Counted from the stretch's first letter, positions 8,769 through 17,007 are shown. The stretch is 64,000 nt of DNA from Urbifossiella sp046350095 (GCA_046350095.1 JAXMBA010000006.1:124001-188000); one strand, 5' to 3'. Numbers and translations are program-made. The notes: generated by a model from the letters alone, not told the origin.

Positions 8769-10400
8769 TCACGCGACGGCGCCGGCGACCTTCGACTTCT
8801 TGTCGTCCTCGTCGATCTTGGTGATCATCACCTCGGTCGTCAGCATGAGCCCGGCGATGCTGGCGGCGTTCTGCAGGGCGTTCCGCGTCACCCGCAGCGG
8901 GTCCACGATCCCGGCCTTGAACATGTCCACGTAGTCGTCGTTGTTGGCGTCGTAACCGTAGGTCGGGTTCTTCTGGCCCGCCACCTCGTCGGCAACCACC
9001 GCGCCGTCCTTGCCGCAGTTCTCGGCGATCGTGCGGACCGGCTTCTGGAGCGCCCGGGCCACGATCTCGGCCCCGTTCCGCTCGTCGCCCTTGAGCTTCT
9101 CGGCCAGCGCCTCCACGACCGGCACGCAGCGGAGCAGGGCGGTGCCGCCGCCGGCGACGATCCCCTCGGCGACCGCGGCGCGGGTGGCGTGGAGGGCGTC
9201 CTCGACGCGGCCCTTCGTCTGCTTCATCTCGGCCTCGGTCGCGGCGCCGACCTTGATGATCGCCACGCCGCCGACGAGCTTCGCCAGCCGCTCCGAGAAC
9301 TTCTCCTTGTCGTACTCGCTCTCGGTCTGGTCCATCTGGGTGCGGATCGTCTGCACCCGGGCCTCGATCGCGTCCTTCCGCTTCTTGTCGAGCTTCTCGA
9401 CGATGATCGTGCAGTTCTCCTTCTCCACGCTCACCCGGTCGGCGGTGCCGAGCATCTCGAGGGTGACGTTCTCCAGCTTGATGCCGCGGTCCTCGCTCAC
9501 GAACGTGCCGCCGGTGAGGACGGCCATGTCCTCCATCATCGCCTTGCGGCGGTCGCCGAACCCGGGGGCCTTGACCGCGCACACCTCGACGAGACCACGC
9601 AGCTTGTTGACCACGAGCATCGCCAGCGCCTCGCTCTCCACGTCCTCGGCGACGATGAGGAGCGGCCGGCGGGCCTGCGCCACCTTCTCCAGCAGAGGCA
9701 GGAACTCGCGGACGTTGGAGAGCTTCTTCTCGTAGAGGAGGACGAGGACGTTCTCCGGCTCCCACTTCAGGTCCGGGCTGTTGGCGGCGAAGTACGGCGA
9801 AATGTACCCCTTGTCGAACTGCATCCCCTCGACGAAGTCGAGCACTGTGTCGGAGGTCTTGCCCTCTTCCACGGTGATCACGCCGTCCTTGCCCACCTTC
9901 TCGAAGGCGTCGGCCATGAGGGCGCCGATCTTCGGGTCGTTGTTGGCGGAGATGCTGGCGACGTGCTGCATCTCCTCCTTCTTGGTGAGACGCTTGGTGA
10001 GCGTGCCTTCGAGGTACTCGACGGCCTTGCCGACGGCCTTGTCGATGCCGCGCTTCACGGCCATCGGGTTGCCGCCGATGGTCGTGTACCGGAGGCCTTC
10101 CTGGTAGATGGCCAGGGCCAGCACGGTGGCGGTAGTGGTGCCGTCGCCGGCGTTGTCGGAGGTCTTCTGGGCGACGGCGTTGACCAGCTTGGCGCCCATG
10201 TTCTCGAAGGCGTCCGGCAGGTCGATTTCCTTCGAGACGGTGACGCCGTCCTTGGTGACGGTGGGGCCGCCGAACGACTTGTCGATGATGACGTTGCGGC
10301 CGGTCGGCCCGAGGGTGACGCCAACCGCGCGGGCCAGTTTCTCGGCGCCCTGGAGGAGCTTCTTGCGGGCGTCGTCGGTGTACAGCAACTGCTTCGGCAT
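8769..10400 (-). CDS. groL: GroEL chaperonin, copy 1 (no GGM tail)
   Basis: 543 residues, complete Hsp60 with the ATP-site segment GDGTTTATVLA, the VAGGGTALLR region, and both equatorial ends. The C-terminus is KKSKVAGAVA, lacking the Gly-Gly-Met tail that copy 2 has. The tail influences folding inside the cage, so this copy may be specialised (inference). Start 10400 has an AGGAA ribosome site 9 nt upstream. It follows groES but is separated from it by a 28-bp inverted repeat, which may uncouple its expression. Confidence 0.96.
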   Translation of the reverse strand: MPKQLLYTDDARKKLLQGAEKLARAVGVTLGPTGRNVIIDKSFGGPTVTKDGVTVSKEIDLPDAFENMGAKLVNAVAQKTSDNAGDGTTTATVLALAIYQEGLRYTTIGGNPMAVKRGIDKAVGKAVEYLEGTLTKRLTKKEEMQHVASISANNDPKIGALMADAFEKVGKDGVITVEEGKTSDTVLDFVEGMQFDKGYISPYFAANSPDLKWEPENVLVLLYEKKLSNVREFLPLLEKVAQARRPLLIVAEDVESEALAMLVVNKLRGLVEVCAVKAPGFGDRRKAMMEDMAVLTGGTFVSEDRGIKLENVTLEMLGTADRVSVEKENCTIIVEKLDKKRKDAIEARVQTIRTQMDQTESEYDKEKFSERLAKLVGGVAIIKVGAATEAEMKQTKGRVEDALHATRAAVAEGIVAGGGTALLRCVPVVEALAEKLKGDERNGAEIVARALQKPVRTIAENCGKDGAVVADEVAGQKNPTYGYDANNDDYVDMFKAGIVDPLRVTRNALQNAASIAGLMLTTEVMITKIDEDDKKSKVAGAVA

Positions 10401-10424
10401 GGGGATGGTTCCTATTTAAGAGGG

Positions 10425-10504
10425 CTCACGCGGCGGCGCGGCCACGCAGAGAGAAAACCAGGGTCCGAGTTCTCGATCTCTGCGTGGCCGCGCCTCCGCG
10501 TGAG
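10425..10504. repeat. 28-bp inverted repeat between groES and groEL1
   Basis: Arms 10425-10452 and 10477-10504 match at 27 of 28 positions when inverted, with a 24-nt loop. Both arms carry the words CTCACGCGG and CCACGCAGAGA. It sits inside the chaperonin unit between groES (stop 10520) and groEL1 (start 10400), so as RNA it could terminate, stabilise or mark processing of the transcript. Confidence 0.85.
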
Positions 10505-10519
10505 GTTCGGATTTTGGAT

Positions 10520-10831
10520 TTACTTGACCAGCTTGGCGAGGATGTCGCTCTCGCGGAGGATCTTCAGCTCCTTGCTGCTGACCTCCACGTCCGAGCCGCT
10601 GTACTTGCCGTAGATCACCACGTCGCCGACCTTCACGCCGACGGCGGTGCGCACGCCCTTGTCGGACAGCTTGCCGGGGCCGACGGCCACGACCTTGCCC
10701 TGCTGCGGTTTCTGCTTCGCGGTGTCCGGCAGCAGGATGCCGCCGGCGGTCTTCTCCTCGGCGTCGGTCGGCTCCACGACGACGCGGTCGTCGAGCGGGC
10801 GGAGGGTCAGGGGGGCGTCCTTCTTGGCCAT
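10520..10831 (-). CDS. groS: GroES co-chaperonin
   Basis: 103 residues beginning MAKKDAPLTLRPLDDRVVV, with the mobile loop region (EEKTAGGILLPDTAKQKPQQ) and the GDVVIYGKYSG barrel motif. ATG 10831 is chosen because a GGAG site lies 6 nt upstream; a GTG at 10843 would consume it. GroES caps the GroEL cage. It lies between two groEL genes, so it can serve both. A perfect 24-nt palindrome separates it from groEL2 upstream. Confidence 0.95.
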   Translation of the reverse strand: MAKKDAPLTLRPLDDRVVVEPTDAEEKTAGGILLPDTAKQKPQQGKVVAVGPGKLSDKGVRTAVGVKVGDVVIYGKYSGSDVEVSSKELKILRESDILAKLVK

Positions 10832-10878
10832 CGGGGGCTCCACGTATCTGTGAGTGAGGGTGTGTGTTCGTGTGAGAA

Positions 10879-10902
10879 GCCCACCCGCCGCGGCGGGTGG
10901 GC
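10879..10902. terminator. Perfect 24-nt palindrome between groEL2 and groES
   Basis: Twelve-base arms, left GCCCACCCGCCG and right CGGCGGGTGGGC, meet without a loop. It lies 12 nt after the groEL2 stop. The same GCCCACCCG/CGGGTGGGC arms recur at 15418-15441, which suggests a repeated terminator-like element. Confidence 0.7.
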
Positions 10903-10913
10903 CGTGGTCCGCG

Positions 10914-12635
10914 TTACATCATGCCGCCCATGCCGCCCATGCCGCCCATCCCACCCATGCCGCCGCCCATGCCATGGTCGTCGTGGTGGTGGTCGCCGCC
11001 GCCGGCCTTCTTCGGCTCGGGGATGTCGGCGATCATGGCCTCGGTCGTCAGCAGCAGGCCGGCCACGCTCGCGCCGTTCTGCAGGGCGCTCCGCGTCACC
11101 TTCACCGGGTCCACCACCCCCGCCTTGCGCAGGTCGGTGTACTCGTCGGTGTCGGCGTTGTAGCCGTGGTTCTTGTCCTTCGCCTTGAGGATCTTGGAGA
11201 CGACCACCGTGCCGTCCTTGCCGGCGTTCTCGGCGATCATCCGGCACGGCATCTCGAGGGCGCGGAACAGCACCCGGGCGCCCTCGGCCTCGTCGCCCTC
11301 GAGCTTCAGCTTGTCGAGCCCCTTCCGGGCGTTCAGCAGGGCCACGCCGCCGCCGGGGACGATCCCCTCGGCAATGGCCGCCTTGGTCGCGGCCAGGGCG
11401 TCTTCGTACAGGGCCTTCCGCTCCTTCATGGCCGTCTCGGTGGCGCCGCCGACCTTGATCACGGCCACGCCGCCGGCCAGCTTGGCGAGCCGCTCCTGCA
11501 GCTTCTCGCGGTCGTACTCGCTGTCGGTCTTGTCGATCTCCTTGCGGATCAGCTCGGCCCGGCCGTCGATGGCCGCCTGCTTCCCCTTACCCTCGGTGAT
11601 GGTCGTGTTCTCGGCATCGATGCGGACGCGCTTGCAGCGGCCGAGGTAGCTGACGACCGTGGGCACCTTCTCGCCCTTCGGCCCGTCGGAGACGGCGTCG
11701 AGCTGCACCCCCAGGTCCTTGAAGATGGCCTTCCCACCGGTCAACACGGCGATGTCTTCGAGCATGGCCTTGCGGCGGTCGCCGTAGCCGGGGGCCTTGA
11801 CGGCGCAGACCTGGAGGATGCCCTTCAGCTTGTTGAGCACGAGGGTGGCCAGCGCCTCGCCCTCGAAGTCCTCGGCGATGAGGACCATCGGCTCCTTCTG
11901 CTTGCTGGCCCACTCGAGCAGCGGGATCAGGCTCTTCACCGTGCTGACCTTCTCCTCGAAGATCAGGACGTAGGGGTTGTCGAACTCGCAGGTGACCGAC
12001 TCGGGGTTGTTGACGAAGTGCGGCGACAGGTAGCCGCGGTCGAACTGCATCCCCTGGACGACGTTCACGGCGGTGTCGGCGGCCTTGCCCTCTTCCACGG
12101 TGATGACGCCGTTGGTGGCGCCGACCTTCTTCATGGCCTCGGCCAGCTTCGAGCCGATGTCGCGGTCGTTGTTGGCCGAGATTGTGGCGACCTCGGTGAT
12201 GCTCTTGGAGTCCTTCGGGTCGATCTCCTCGGCGATCTTGTGGAGCTCCTCGACGACCTTGTCGACGCCCTTCTGGATGCCGCGGACGAGGGCCATCGGG
12301 TCGTGCCCGCCGGCGACGGCCTTGAGGCCCTCGCGGAAGATGAACTCGGCCAGCACGGTGGCGGTGGTGGTGCCGTCGCCGGCAATGTCGGAGGTCTTGC
12401 TGGCGGCCTCCTTGACGAGCTGGGCGCCCATGTTCTCGAACGGGTCGTTGAGCTCGATGTCCTCGGCGACGGTGACGCCGTCCTTGGTGACGTTGGGAGC
12501 GCCCCAGCCCTTATCGAGGACCGCGTTGCGGCCGCGCGGCCCGAGGGTGGAGCGGACGGCGCGGGCGAGCTTGCTGGCCCCGGCGAGGAGCTTTTGCCGG
12601 GCGTCGTCGGCGTACTGGAGTTGCTTGGATGCCAT
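10914..12635 (-). CDS. groL: GroEL chaperonin, copy 2 (His-rich and GGM tail)
   Basis: 573 residues, about 25 longer than usual GroEL. The start at 12635 gives MASKQLQYADDARQKL; the frame is open upstream, but GroEL homology begins here. ATP-site residues GDGTTTATVLA and VPGGGVALLN are intact. It differs from copy 1 by a small apical insertion (SDGPKGEKVPTVV) and a tail with DHHHDDHG followed by MGGGMGGMGGMGGMGGMM. The His/Asp run could bind metal (inference). It is the first gene of the chaperone cluster. No CIRCE element was found in the 260 bp upstream. Confidence 0.95.
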   Translation of the reverse strand: MASKQLQYADDARQKLLAGASKLARAVRSTLGPRGRNAVLDKGWGAPNVTKDGVTVAEDIELNDPFENMGAQLVKEAASKTSDIAGDGTTTATVLAEFIFREGLKAVAGGHDPMALVRGIQKGVDKVVEELHKIAEEIDPKDSKSITEVATISANNDRDIGSKLAEAMKKVGATNGVITVEEGKAADTAVNVVQGMQFDRGYLSPHFVNNPESVTCEFDNPYVLIFEEKVSTVKSLIPLLEWASKQKEPMVLIAEDFEGEALATLVLNKLKGILQVCAVKAPGYGDRRKAMLEDIAVLTGGKAIFKDLGVQLDAVSDGPKGEKVPTVVSYLGRCKRVRIDAENTTITEGKGKQAAIDGRAELIRKEIDKTDSEYDREKLQERLAKLAGGVAVIKVGGATETAMKERKALYEDALAATKAAIAEGIVPGGGVALLNARKGLDKLKLEGDEAEGARVLFRALEMPCRMIAENAGKDGTVVVSKILKAKDKNHGYNADTDEYTDLRKAGVVDPVKVTRSALQNGASVAGLLLTTEAMIADIPEPKKAGGGDHHHDDHGMGGGMGGMGGMGGMGGMM

Positions 12636-12837
12636 CGGTTCGATCCGCCCAGGGTGGGAACGTAAGGGAATCGGTACTCGGCGAGATAGCAAAGCCGGTG
12701 CCGCGCGGTCGATGACGGCGCAAGGTATGGATTGGATTACGTTTGCGAGATATAATCGGACGGCGAGGGTGGGTCGCGGTGTCAATGTGGCAGAAGGAGC
12801 GGCGGGCGGCGCGGGCGCTTTGGCAGGAACCAGAAAG

Positions 12838-12875
12838 CCGACGAGCCGAGCCCCGCAAGGGACTCGGCTCGTCGG
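12838..12875. terminator. 13-bp perfect hairpin of the GAGCCGAGCCCCG family
   Basis: Arms CCGACGAGCCGAG (12838-12850) and 12863-12875 pair perfectly around a 12-nt loop. It lies 23 nt beyond the Clp-N gene stop (minus strand). The arm and loop start CGAGCCGAGCCCCG(C/T)AAGGG match the left arm of the repeat at 40638-40712, so both belong to one repeat family. Confidence 0.8.
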
Positions 12876-12897
12876 TCGATCGTTAGTCCGCTGTCAC

Positions 12898-13389
12898 TCA
12901 CGCAGGCGCCTGGCGCTCCGCCAGCACGGCCAACTCGGTCAGCTTCGCCGCCGTCACGCCGATCCGCTCGAAGCACTCGGCCACGATACTGTTCGGCGTC
13001 GTGAACAGCGTGATGAGCAGGTCCATCGGGGTCACCCGGTCGCGGCCCGAGTCGGCGGCCCGGCCGTGAGCGTCGCGCAGCAGCCGGATCACGTTGTCCG
13101 ACAGGAACTCGCGGTTCAACAGCAGCGGCGGCACCGGTTCGGCGTTCTCCTGGTTGAACAGGTCGCGGAACTGGTCGAGCAGGCCCGGCAGGTCGGCGCC
13201 CAGTCGGCCGGCCCAGCTGGCGACGCCGCTGTCGGGCGCGGCGAGCAGGCCCATGAACAGGTGGGGGGTGCGGACGCTGTCCCAGTTTGTGGCCCGGGTG
13301 TGGGCCAGCGACTCCCGTAGGACGGTGGCCGTGGCCTCGTCCAGGATGTCGGGGCTGAGGCGGCCGCTGGGCAGGAAGATGTCGTCCAC
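12898..13389 (-). CDS. Stand-alone Clp N-domain protein
   Basis: 163 residues from a GTG at 13389. Two ClpA/ClpB N-domain-like repeats are visible: a first ending near HLFMGLLAAPDSGVASW, and a second (RVTPMDLLITLFTTPNSIV). No Walker motif is present, so it is not an unfoldase by itself. Such free N-domains may bind substrates or act as Clp adaptors (inference). The frame is open further upstream, so the start is not certain, though a TTGCGG-17-CATAAT promoter about 82 nt upstream fits. It lies upstream of the groEL cluster on the same strand, separated by a terminator hairpin. Confidence 0.75.
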   Translation of the reverse strand: MDDIFLPSGRLSPDILDEATATVLRESLAHTRATNWDSVRTPHLFMGLLAAPDSGVASWAGRLGADLPGLLDQFRDLFNQENAEPVPPLLLNREFLSDNVIRLLRDAHGRAADSGRDRVTPMDLLITLFTTPNSIVAECFERIGVTAAKLTELAVLAERQAPA

Positions 13390-13470
13390 GGTTCGACCGT
13401 TTCCGTTCCGAGCGGGGTGACGGGGCAACCGGCGTACCGGCGAGCGACAGGACGCTGTCCGGTTGGGTGG

Positions 13471-13499
13471 ATTATGTCGCGCTCGCACCCCACCCGCAA
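13471..13499 (-). promoter_or_regulatory. Sigma70-like promoter for the Clp N-domain gene
   Basis: Read on the minus strand: TTGCGG at 13499-13494, 17-bp spacer, CATAAT at 13476-13471. It points to the gene starting at 13389 with an approximately 80-nt leader. Confidence 0.45.
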
Positions 13500-13610
13500 G
13501 GCGGCTCCGTAACCAGCAGACCAGTTTTTTCCTTGCCGCAATTCCGGCCGGCACTCAGGATGAGCGACCGGTCGGCCATTTCAGACCGGCCCTGACTTCG
13601 GAGGCACGGC

Positions 13611-14462
13611 ATGACGGGGCGCAGCGTCCGCGCGGCGGGATGGGTTCTGCTCGGCGCCGCCGTCGCCGCCGGCCAGCCGGCACCGGACGACGGCCGGGCA
13701 GCGACCCTGACCGATGCGGCGGGCAAGGAGCAGACGGTGAGCGGCGTGCGGTTCACCGGCGGCGTGCGGCGGCTCGGCTGGCTCGGTGGCCCGAAGGACG
13801 CCCCGCTGGCGTTGGAGCTTCGCGAGCCGGATTCGACGACGTTCCAGAAGGGTGTGACGACCCTGATTCCCGCCTCGGCTGTCGCGGCGCTCCGCTACGA
13901 CTACGCGAAGTTGAGCCTGAGCGTGACGGTGCAGGGGTTGCAAGCGCCGCTCGCGGGGTCGCTTCAGTTCAAGGGGATCAACACGTGCGCGCTCGACAGC
14001 GCGGCCGGCAAGTTCGCCGGCGGCGGGAAGGACGGCTTCCGGGCGCTCGTCTTCACCAGTGCAGTGCCGCTACCGGCGAGACCGGCCGGCGCGACGTGGG
14101 CGGTGACGGTGGAGCAGCCGAAGGCGATGAACCCGACGCACGCGGTGCGGAACCTGAAGGCGCTGTACGCGGCGGGCGCGGCCGAGTGGCTGGCCGACGA
14201 CCTGCCGCTACGGAAGGGGACGCCGCTGAAACTGGACGCTGTAGCCTTCAAGAAGCTGGAGCTCGTCGCGGTGGACGCGAACACGCAGACCGCGGCCGCC
14301 GAGTTGACCCCCGCCGACGGCCCGGAGCGGCTGGTCGCCTTCCCGCTGACTCGGGAGCGTGACGGCAAGACGGGCCAGATGGTGGGCCTGCTCGGCGAGG
14401 TGGACGCGGGGTGGAAGCTGTTCCCGCTCCACACTGTGCGGGCGGTCCGCCCGGCGCCGTGA
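13611..14462 (+). CDS. Secreted hypothetical protein
   Basis: 283 residues starting with a cleavable signal peptide (RAAGWVLLGAAVAAG). No family was recognised. The body is rich in beta-strand-like segments. It has a probable NPCBM-like or carbohydrate-binding-like opening (VRFTGGVRRLGWLGG), but this resemblance is too weak to name. There are no obvious catalytic motifs. The gap upstream (13390-13610) holds the divergent Clp-N promoter. It is followed after 103 bp by the desaturase gene. Export to the periplasm or cell surface is the only role that can be supported. Confidence 0.7.
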   Translation: MTGRSVRAAGWVLLGAAVAAGQPAPDDGRAATLTDAAGKEQTVSGVRFTGGVRRLGWLGGPKDAPLALELREPDSTTFQKGVTTLIPASAVAALRYDYAKLSLSVTVQGLQAPLAGSLQFKGINTCALDSAAGKFAGGGKDGFRALVFTSAVPLPARPAGATWAVTVEQPKAMNPTHAVRNLKALYAAGAAEWLADDLPLRKGTPLKLDAVAFKKLELVAVDANTQTAAAELTPADGPERLVAFPLTRERDGKTGQMVGLLGEVDAGWKLFPLHTVRAVRPAP

Positions 14463-14565
14463 GTTTCGGCCGGCCGTGGCGACCGGTCGGACGCACGTCT
14501 GGGGGTGGCGTAGCGGCTACGGCCGCGTGGTGGTATGGTCCATTCCCCGGACCGGAGCCGCTCGC

Positions 14566-15492
14566 GTGCCGTCACCACTCGCTTCCCCGAGCCGCGCGGG
14601 CCTGATCCGCTGGGCGCACGAAGTCCTCCCCCTCGTCGGTACGCCTGCTGCCGTCGCCGCTGCCTGTGTCTACGGGCTGCCGCGGCACGTGGCCGTCGCC
14701 GCGTTCCTGATGGCGCTCGCGTCCGGGCTCGGCGTCACGATTGGCTTCCACCGGCTGTTCACGCACCGGGCGTTCGCCACCGTGCGGCCGGTCGAGTGGG
14801 TGCTGATGGTCCTCGGCTGCACAGCCGGGCAGGCGGCGCCGTTCTGGTGGGTAGCCACCCACCGCGACCACCACCGCCACAGCGACCGCCCCGGAGACCC
14901 GCACTCGCCGCACCTCCACGCCGACAACTGGCGCGGCTTCTGGCACGCCCACATGGGTTGGCTGCACGAGCAGTACGTCTACGACCCGCGCACCGTCCCC
15001 GACCTGACACGCCGCCGCGACCTCGCCTTCATCGACCGCCACTGGCTCGAATGGTACCTGCTCGGGCTCGCGCTGCCGGCCGCGGTCGCGTACCTGATCG
15101 GCGGCACCGCCACCGACGCGCTGCTCGGCTTCCTGTGGGGCGGGCTCGTGCGGCACTTCGTGACGCAGCAGGCGACGTTCGCCGTGAACTCGGTCGCCCA
15201 CGTGTGGGGCTCGCGGCCGTACCCGACGACCGATTCGAGCCGCAACAACTGGCTCGTCGGGGTGCTGGCGATGGGCGAGGGGTGGCACAACAACCACCAC
15301 GCCTTTCCGACCTCGGCGCGGCACGGGTTCCGGTGGTGGCAGGCCGACGTGAGTTGGTACACGATCTGGGCGCTGGAGCGCGTCGGGCTGGCGTGGCGGG
15401 TGAAGCGCCCCATAGCCGCCCACCCGCCGCAACGGGTGGGCATTCAGCCTTCAGAACTGCCGCAGGAAGCGCAGGTCGTTCTGCCAAAATAG
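14566..15492 (+). CDS. Acyl-CoA delta-9-type fatty acid desaturase
   Basis: 308 residues, multi-pass membrane protein with the three histidine boxes of acyl-lipid/acyl-CoA desaturases: HRLFTHR, HRDHHRH and HNNHH. These bind the di-iron centre that introduces a cis double bond into saturated fatty acyl chains. GTG 14566 is preferred because GGAG lies 8 nt upstream and a TATGGT hexamer 32 nt upstream; GTG codons at 14527/14530 lack a ribosome site. The last 14 codons overlap the convergent pheS gene, and a terminator-like hairpin lies within the coding end. Confidence 0.9.
   Translation: MPSPLASPSRAGLIRWAHEVLPLVGTPAAVAAACVYGLPRHVAVAAFLMALASGLGVTIGFHRLFTHRAFATVRPVEWVLMVLGCTAGQAAPFWWVATHRDHHRHSDRPGDPHSPHLHADNWRGFWHAHMGWLHEQYVYDPRTVPDLTRRRDLAFIDRHWLEWYLLGLALPAAVAYLIGGTATDALLGFLWGGLVRHFVTQQATFAVNSVAHVWGSRPYPTTDSSRNNWLVGVLAMGEGWHNNHHAFPTSARHGFRWWQADVSWYTIWALERVGLAWRVKRPIAAHPPQRVGIQPSELPQEAQVVLPK
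15418..15441. terminator. Hairpin shared by desaturase and pheS ends
   Basis: Nine-bp perfect stem GCCCACCCG/CGGGTGGGC around loop CCGCAA, located 10 nt beyond the pheS stop and inside the last codons of the desaturase. The arms are the same as the 24-nt palindrome at 10879-10902. Confidence 0.7.
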
Positions 15493-16473
15493 CCGGATGT
15501 CGTCGATCGCGTGCTGGAGCATGAGCATCCGCTGCGGCCCCATGCCGAACGCGAAGCCGGTCACCTTGTCCGGGTCGTACCCGCCGGCCCGCAGCACGTT
15601 GGGATGCACCATTCCGGCGCCCATGATTTCGAGCCAGCCCGTGCCCTTCGTGAGGCGGTCGCGGTTCGGGTCGTCCTTCGGCCAGTCGATGTCCACCTCG
15701 ATGCTCGGCTCGGTGAACGGGAAGTAGCTGCTGCGGATGCGCACCTGCCGCTCCGGCCCGAACATCCGCCGGGCGAACGCCGTGATCGTCCCCTTCAGGT
15801 CGGCCATCGTCACCCCGTCGCCGATGACGAGGCCTTCGACCTGGTGGAACTGAATCTCGCTGCGCGTGCTGATGGCCTCGTTGCGGTAGCACATTCCCGG
15901 CAGGATCACGCGCACCGGCTTCCCCGCGGCGGCGCGCATGACGTGAATCTGTCCCGGGCTGGTGTGCGTCCGCAGCACGACACCGGGGCGGTCGGTGAAG
16001 AACGTGTCCCACATGTCGCGGGCGGGGTGGTGCGCCGGCATGTTCAGGCACTCGAAGTTCAACTCGTCCGTCTCGACCTCGCGAGTGCGGACGACCTCGA
16101 ACCCCATGTCGGCGAACACGCGCGTGACCTGCCGGAGGATCTGCGTCGCCGGGTGGAGCCGGCCGCGCGGCCGGGTGCGGCCGGGGAGCGTCACGTCGAG
16201 CGGGTTCGTGGTGAGCGCTGCTTCGAGGCTCGCGGCCTTCTCCTTCGCCAGCGCCGCGTCGTAGGCGCTCTGGAGCGCCACCTTCACGCGGTTGGCCTCC
16301 TGCCCGTAGGCGGCCTTCTGGTCCTTCGGCACCTCGCCGATCATGCCGAGTGCGGCCTTCATCAGCCCCTTGTCGCCGAAGAACTTGGTGTTCCAGGCGC
16401 GGAGGGCGGGCTCGTCGGCACACGCGGCCAGTTCGGCGAGGGCGGTCGATTCCAGCGTCTTCAGCTCGTCCAT
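15451..16473 (-). CDS. pheS: Phenylalanine--tRNA ligase alpha subunit
   Basis: 340 residues with an N-terminal coiled-coil tRNA-binding arm and the class II catalytic core: motif 2 region CYRNEAISTRSEIQFHQVEG, the FPFTEPSIEVDIDW Phe-pocket segment, and motif 3 GFAFGMGPQRMLML. It charges tRNA-Phe as an alpha2beta2 enzyme with PheT. No pheT is adjacent: the gene before it encodes a small proline-rich protein and the gene after it is convergent. That is unlike the usual pheST operon. Start 16473 is supported by a TATCCT hexamer 34 nt upstream. Confidence 0.96.
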   Translation of the reverse strand: MDELKTLESTALAELAACADEPALRAWNTKFFGDKGLMKAALGMIGEVPKDQKAAYGQEANRVKVALQSAYDAALAKEKAASLEAALTTNPLDVTLPGRTRPRGRLHPATQILRQVTRVFADMGFEVVRTREVETDELNFECLNMPAHHPARDMWDTFFTDRPGVVLRTHTSPGQIHVMRAAAGKPVRVILPGMCYRNEAISTRSEIQFHQVEGLVIGDGVTMADLKGTITAFARRMFGPERQVRIRSSYFPFTEPSIEVDIDWPKDDPNRDRLTKGTGWLEIMGAGMVHPNVLRAGGYDPDKVTGFAFGMGPQRMLMLQHAIDDIRLFWQNDLRFLRQF

Positions 16474-16501
16474 CGGCGGTCGTCCTTCGTGGGAGAAGGT
16501 C

Positions 16502-16507
16502 AGGATA
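16502..16507 (-). promoter_or_regulatory. Putative -10 hexamer for pheS
   Basis: TATCCT on the minus strand, 34 nt before the pheS ATG, the same placement seen before many genes in this window. No convincing -35 is visible. Confidence 0.3.
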
Positions 16508-16516
16508 CGACGTGAG

Positions 16517-16693
16517 TTACCCGTAGGCCGGTGGCGGGCCGGGTTCGGGGGCCGGGGGCGACGGCGGCTGTACCGGGTGCGGGATGGCCGGGCTACCGGG
16601 GTCGCGCGGCGGCACCGACTCCGGCGGGAGCGTCGGCGGGTCGATTGCCGGTTGTCCGGGTCCGGGCGTGCCCGGCGGGTGGAACGGGTTCAT
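16517..16693 (-). CDS. Small proline-rich hypothetical protein
   Basis: 58 residues beginning MNPFHPPGTPGPGQ, about 45 percent proline and rich in Gly/Ser/Ala. There is no signal peptide or membrane helix. The start at 16693 has only a weak AGAGG site. It lies just upstream of pheS on the same strand and divergent from the next small gene. Low-complexity composition in GC-rich DNA makes a spurious frame possible, so existence is uncertain. Confidence 0.4.
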   Translation of the reverse strand: MNPFHPPGTPGPGQPAIDPPTLPPESVPPRDPGSPAIPHPVQPPSPPAPEPGPPPAYG

Positions 16694-16771
16694 GGCGGCC
16701 TCTGAATACGGGGCGGAACGGACCGGGTTTTGCAATCCCTGTGCCGGCCCCGTGTGCACGGAGGAGAGAAG

Positions 16772-16981
16772 ATGCTCGACATCACCACCGAACCGACCCG
16801 CGACGAACTGACCGACCACACCGAACCAGGCCTGCCGCGCCTGGTGTGCGAGACGCACGCCCGCCTCGGCCCGCAGGCGACGGCGCGGCAGGTGTGCGAC
16901 GCCCTCAAGGCGCAGGGCGTCGAGACGACCCTCGAGGACGTGGAGGCGTGCTGGCCGGAGAGCGGCAAGCTGAGCGGGTGA
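16772..16981 (+). CDS. Small hypothetical protein with HTH-like segment
   Basis: 69 residues beginning MLDITTEPTRDELTDH. The ATG has a very strong GGAGGAG ribosome site 5 nt upstream. The segment LGPQATARQVCDALKAQGVE resembles a small helix-turn-helix seen in planctomycete hypothetical proteins, in which an ATA..V..AL...G pattern is common; this is recollection, not proof. No membrane helix is present. It ends 26 bp before a perfect 40-bp palindrome. DNA binding is only a suggestion. Confidence 0.7.
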   Translation: MLDITTEPTRDELTDHTEPGLPRLVCETHARLGPQATARQVCDALKAQGVETTLEDVEACWPESGKLSG

Positions 16982-17007
16982 CGCCAGCGGTGCCATATTC
17001 CGCTCCC

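Noticed and set aside
10914..10985. Short tandem repeat CATGCCGCC
   Set aside because: It encodes the Gly-Gly-Met tail of GroEL copy 2, a normal family feature.
12636..12790. CIRCE operator or sigma70 promoter before groEL2
   Set aside because: No TTAGCACTC-N9-GAGTGCTAA-like dyad is present. A minus-strand TTGACA (12785-12780) and TTATAT (12755-12750) are 24 bp apart, too far for a standard promoter.
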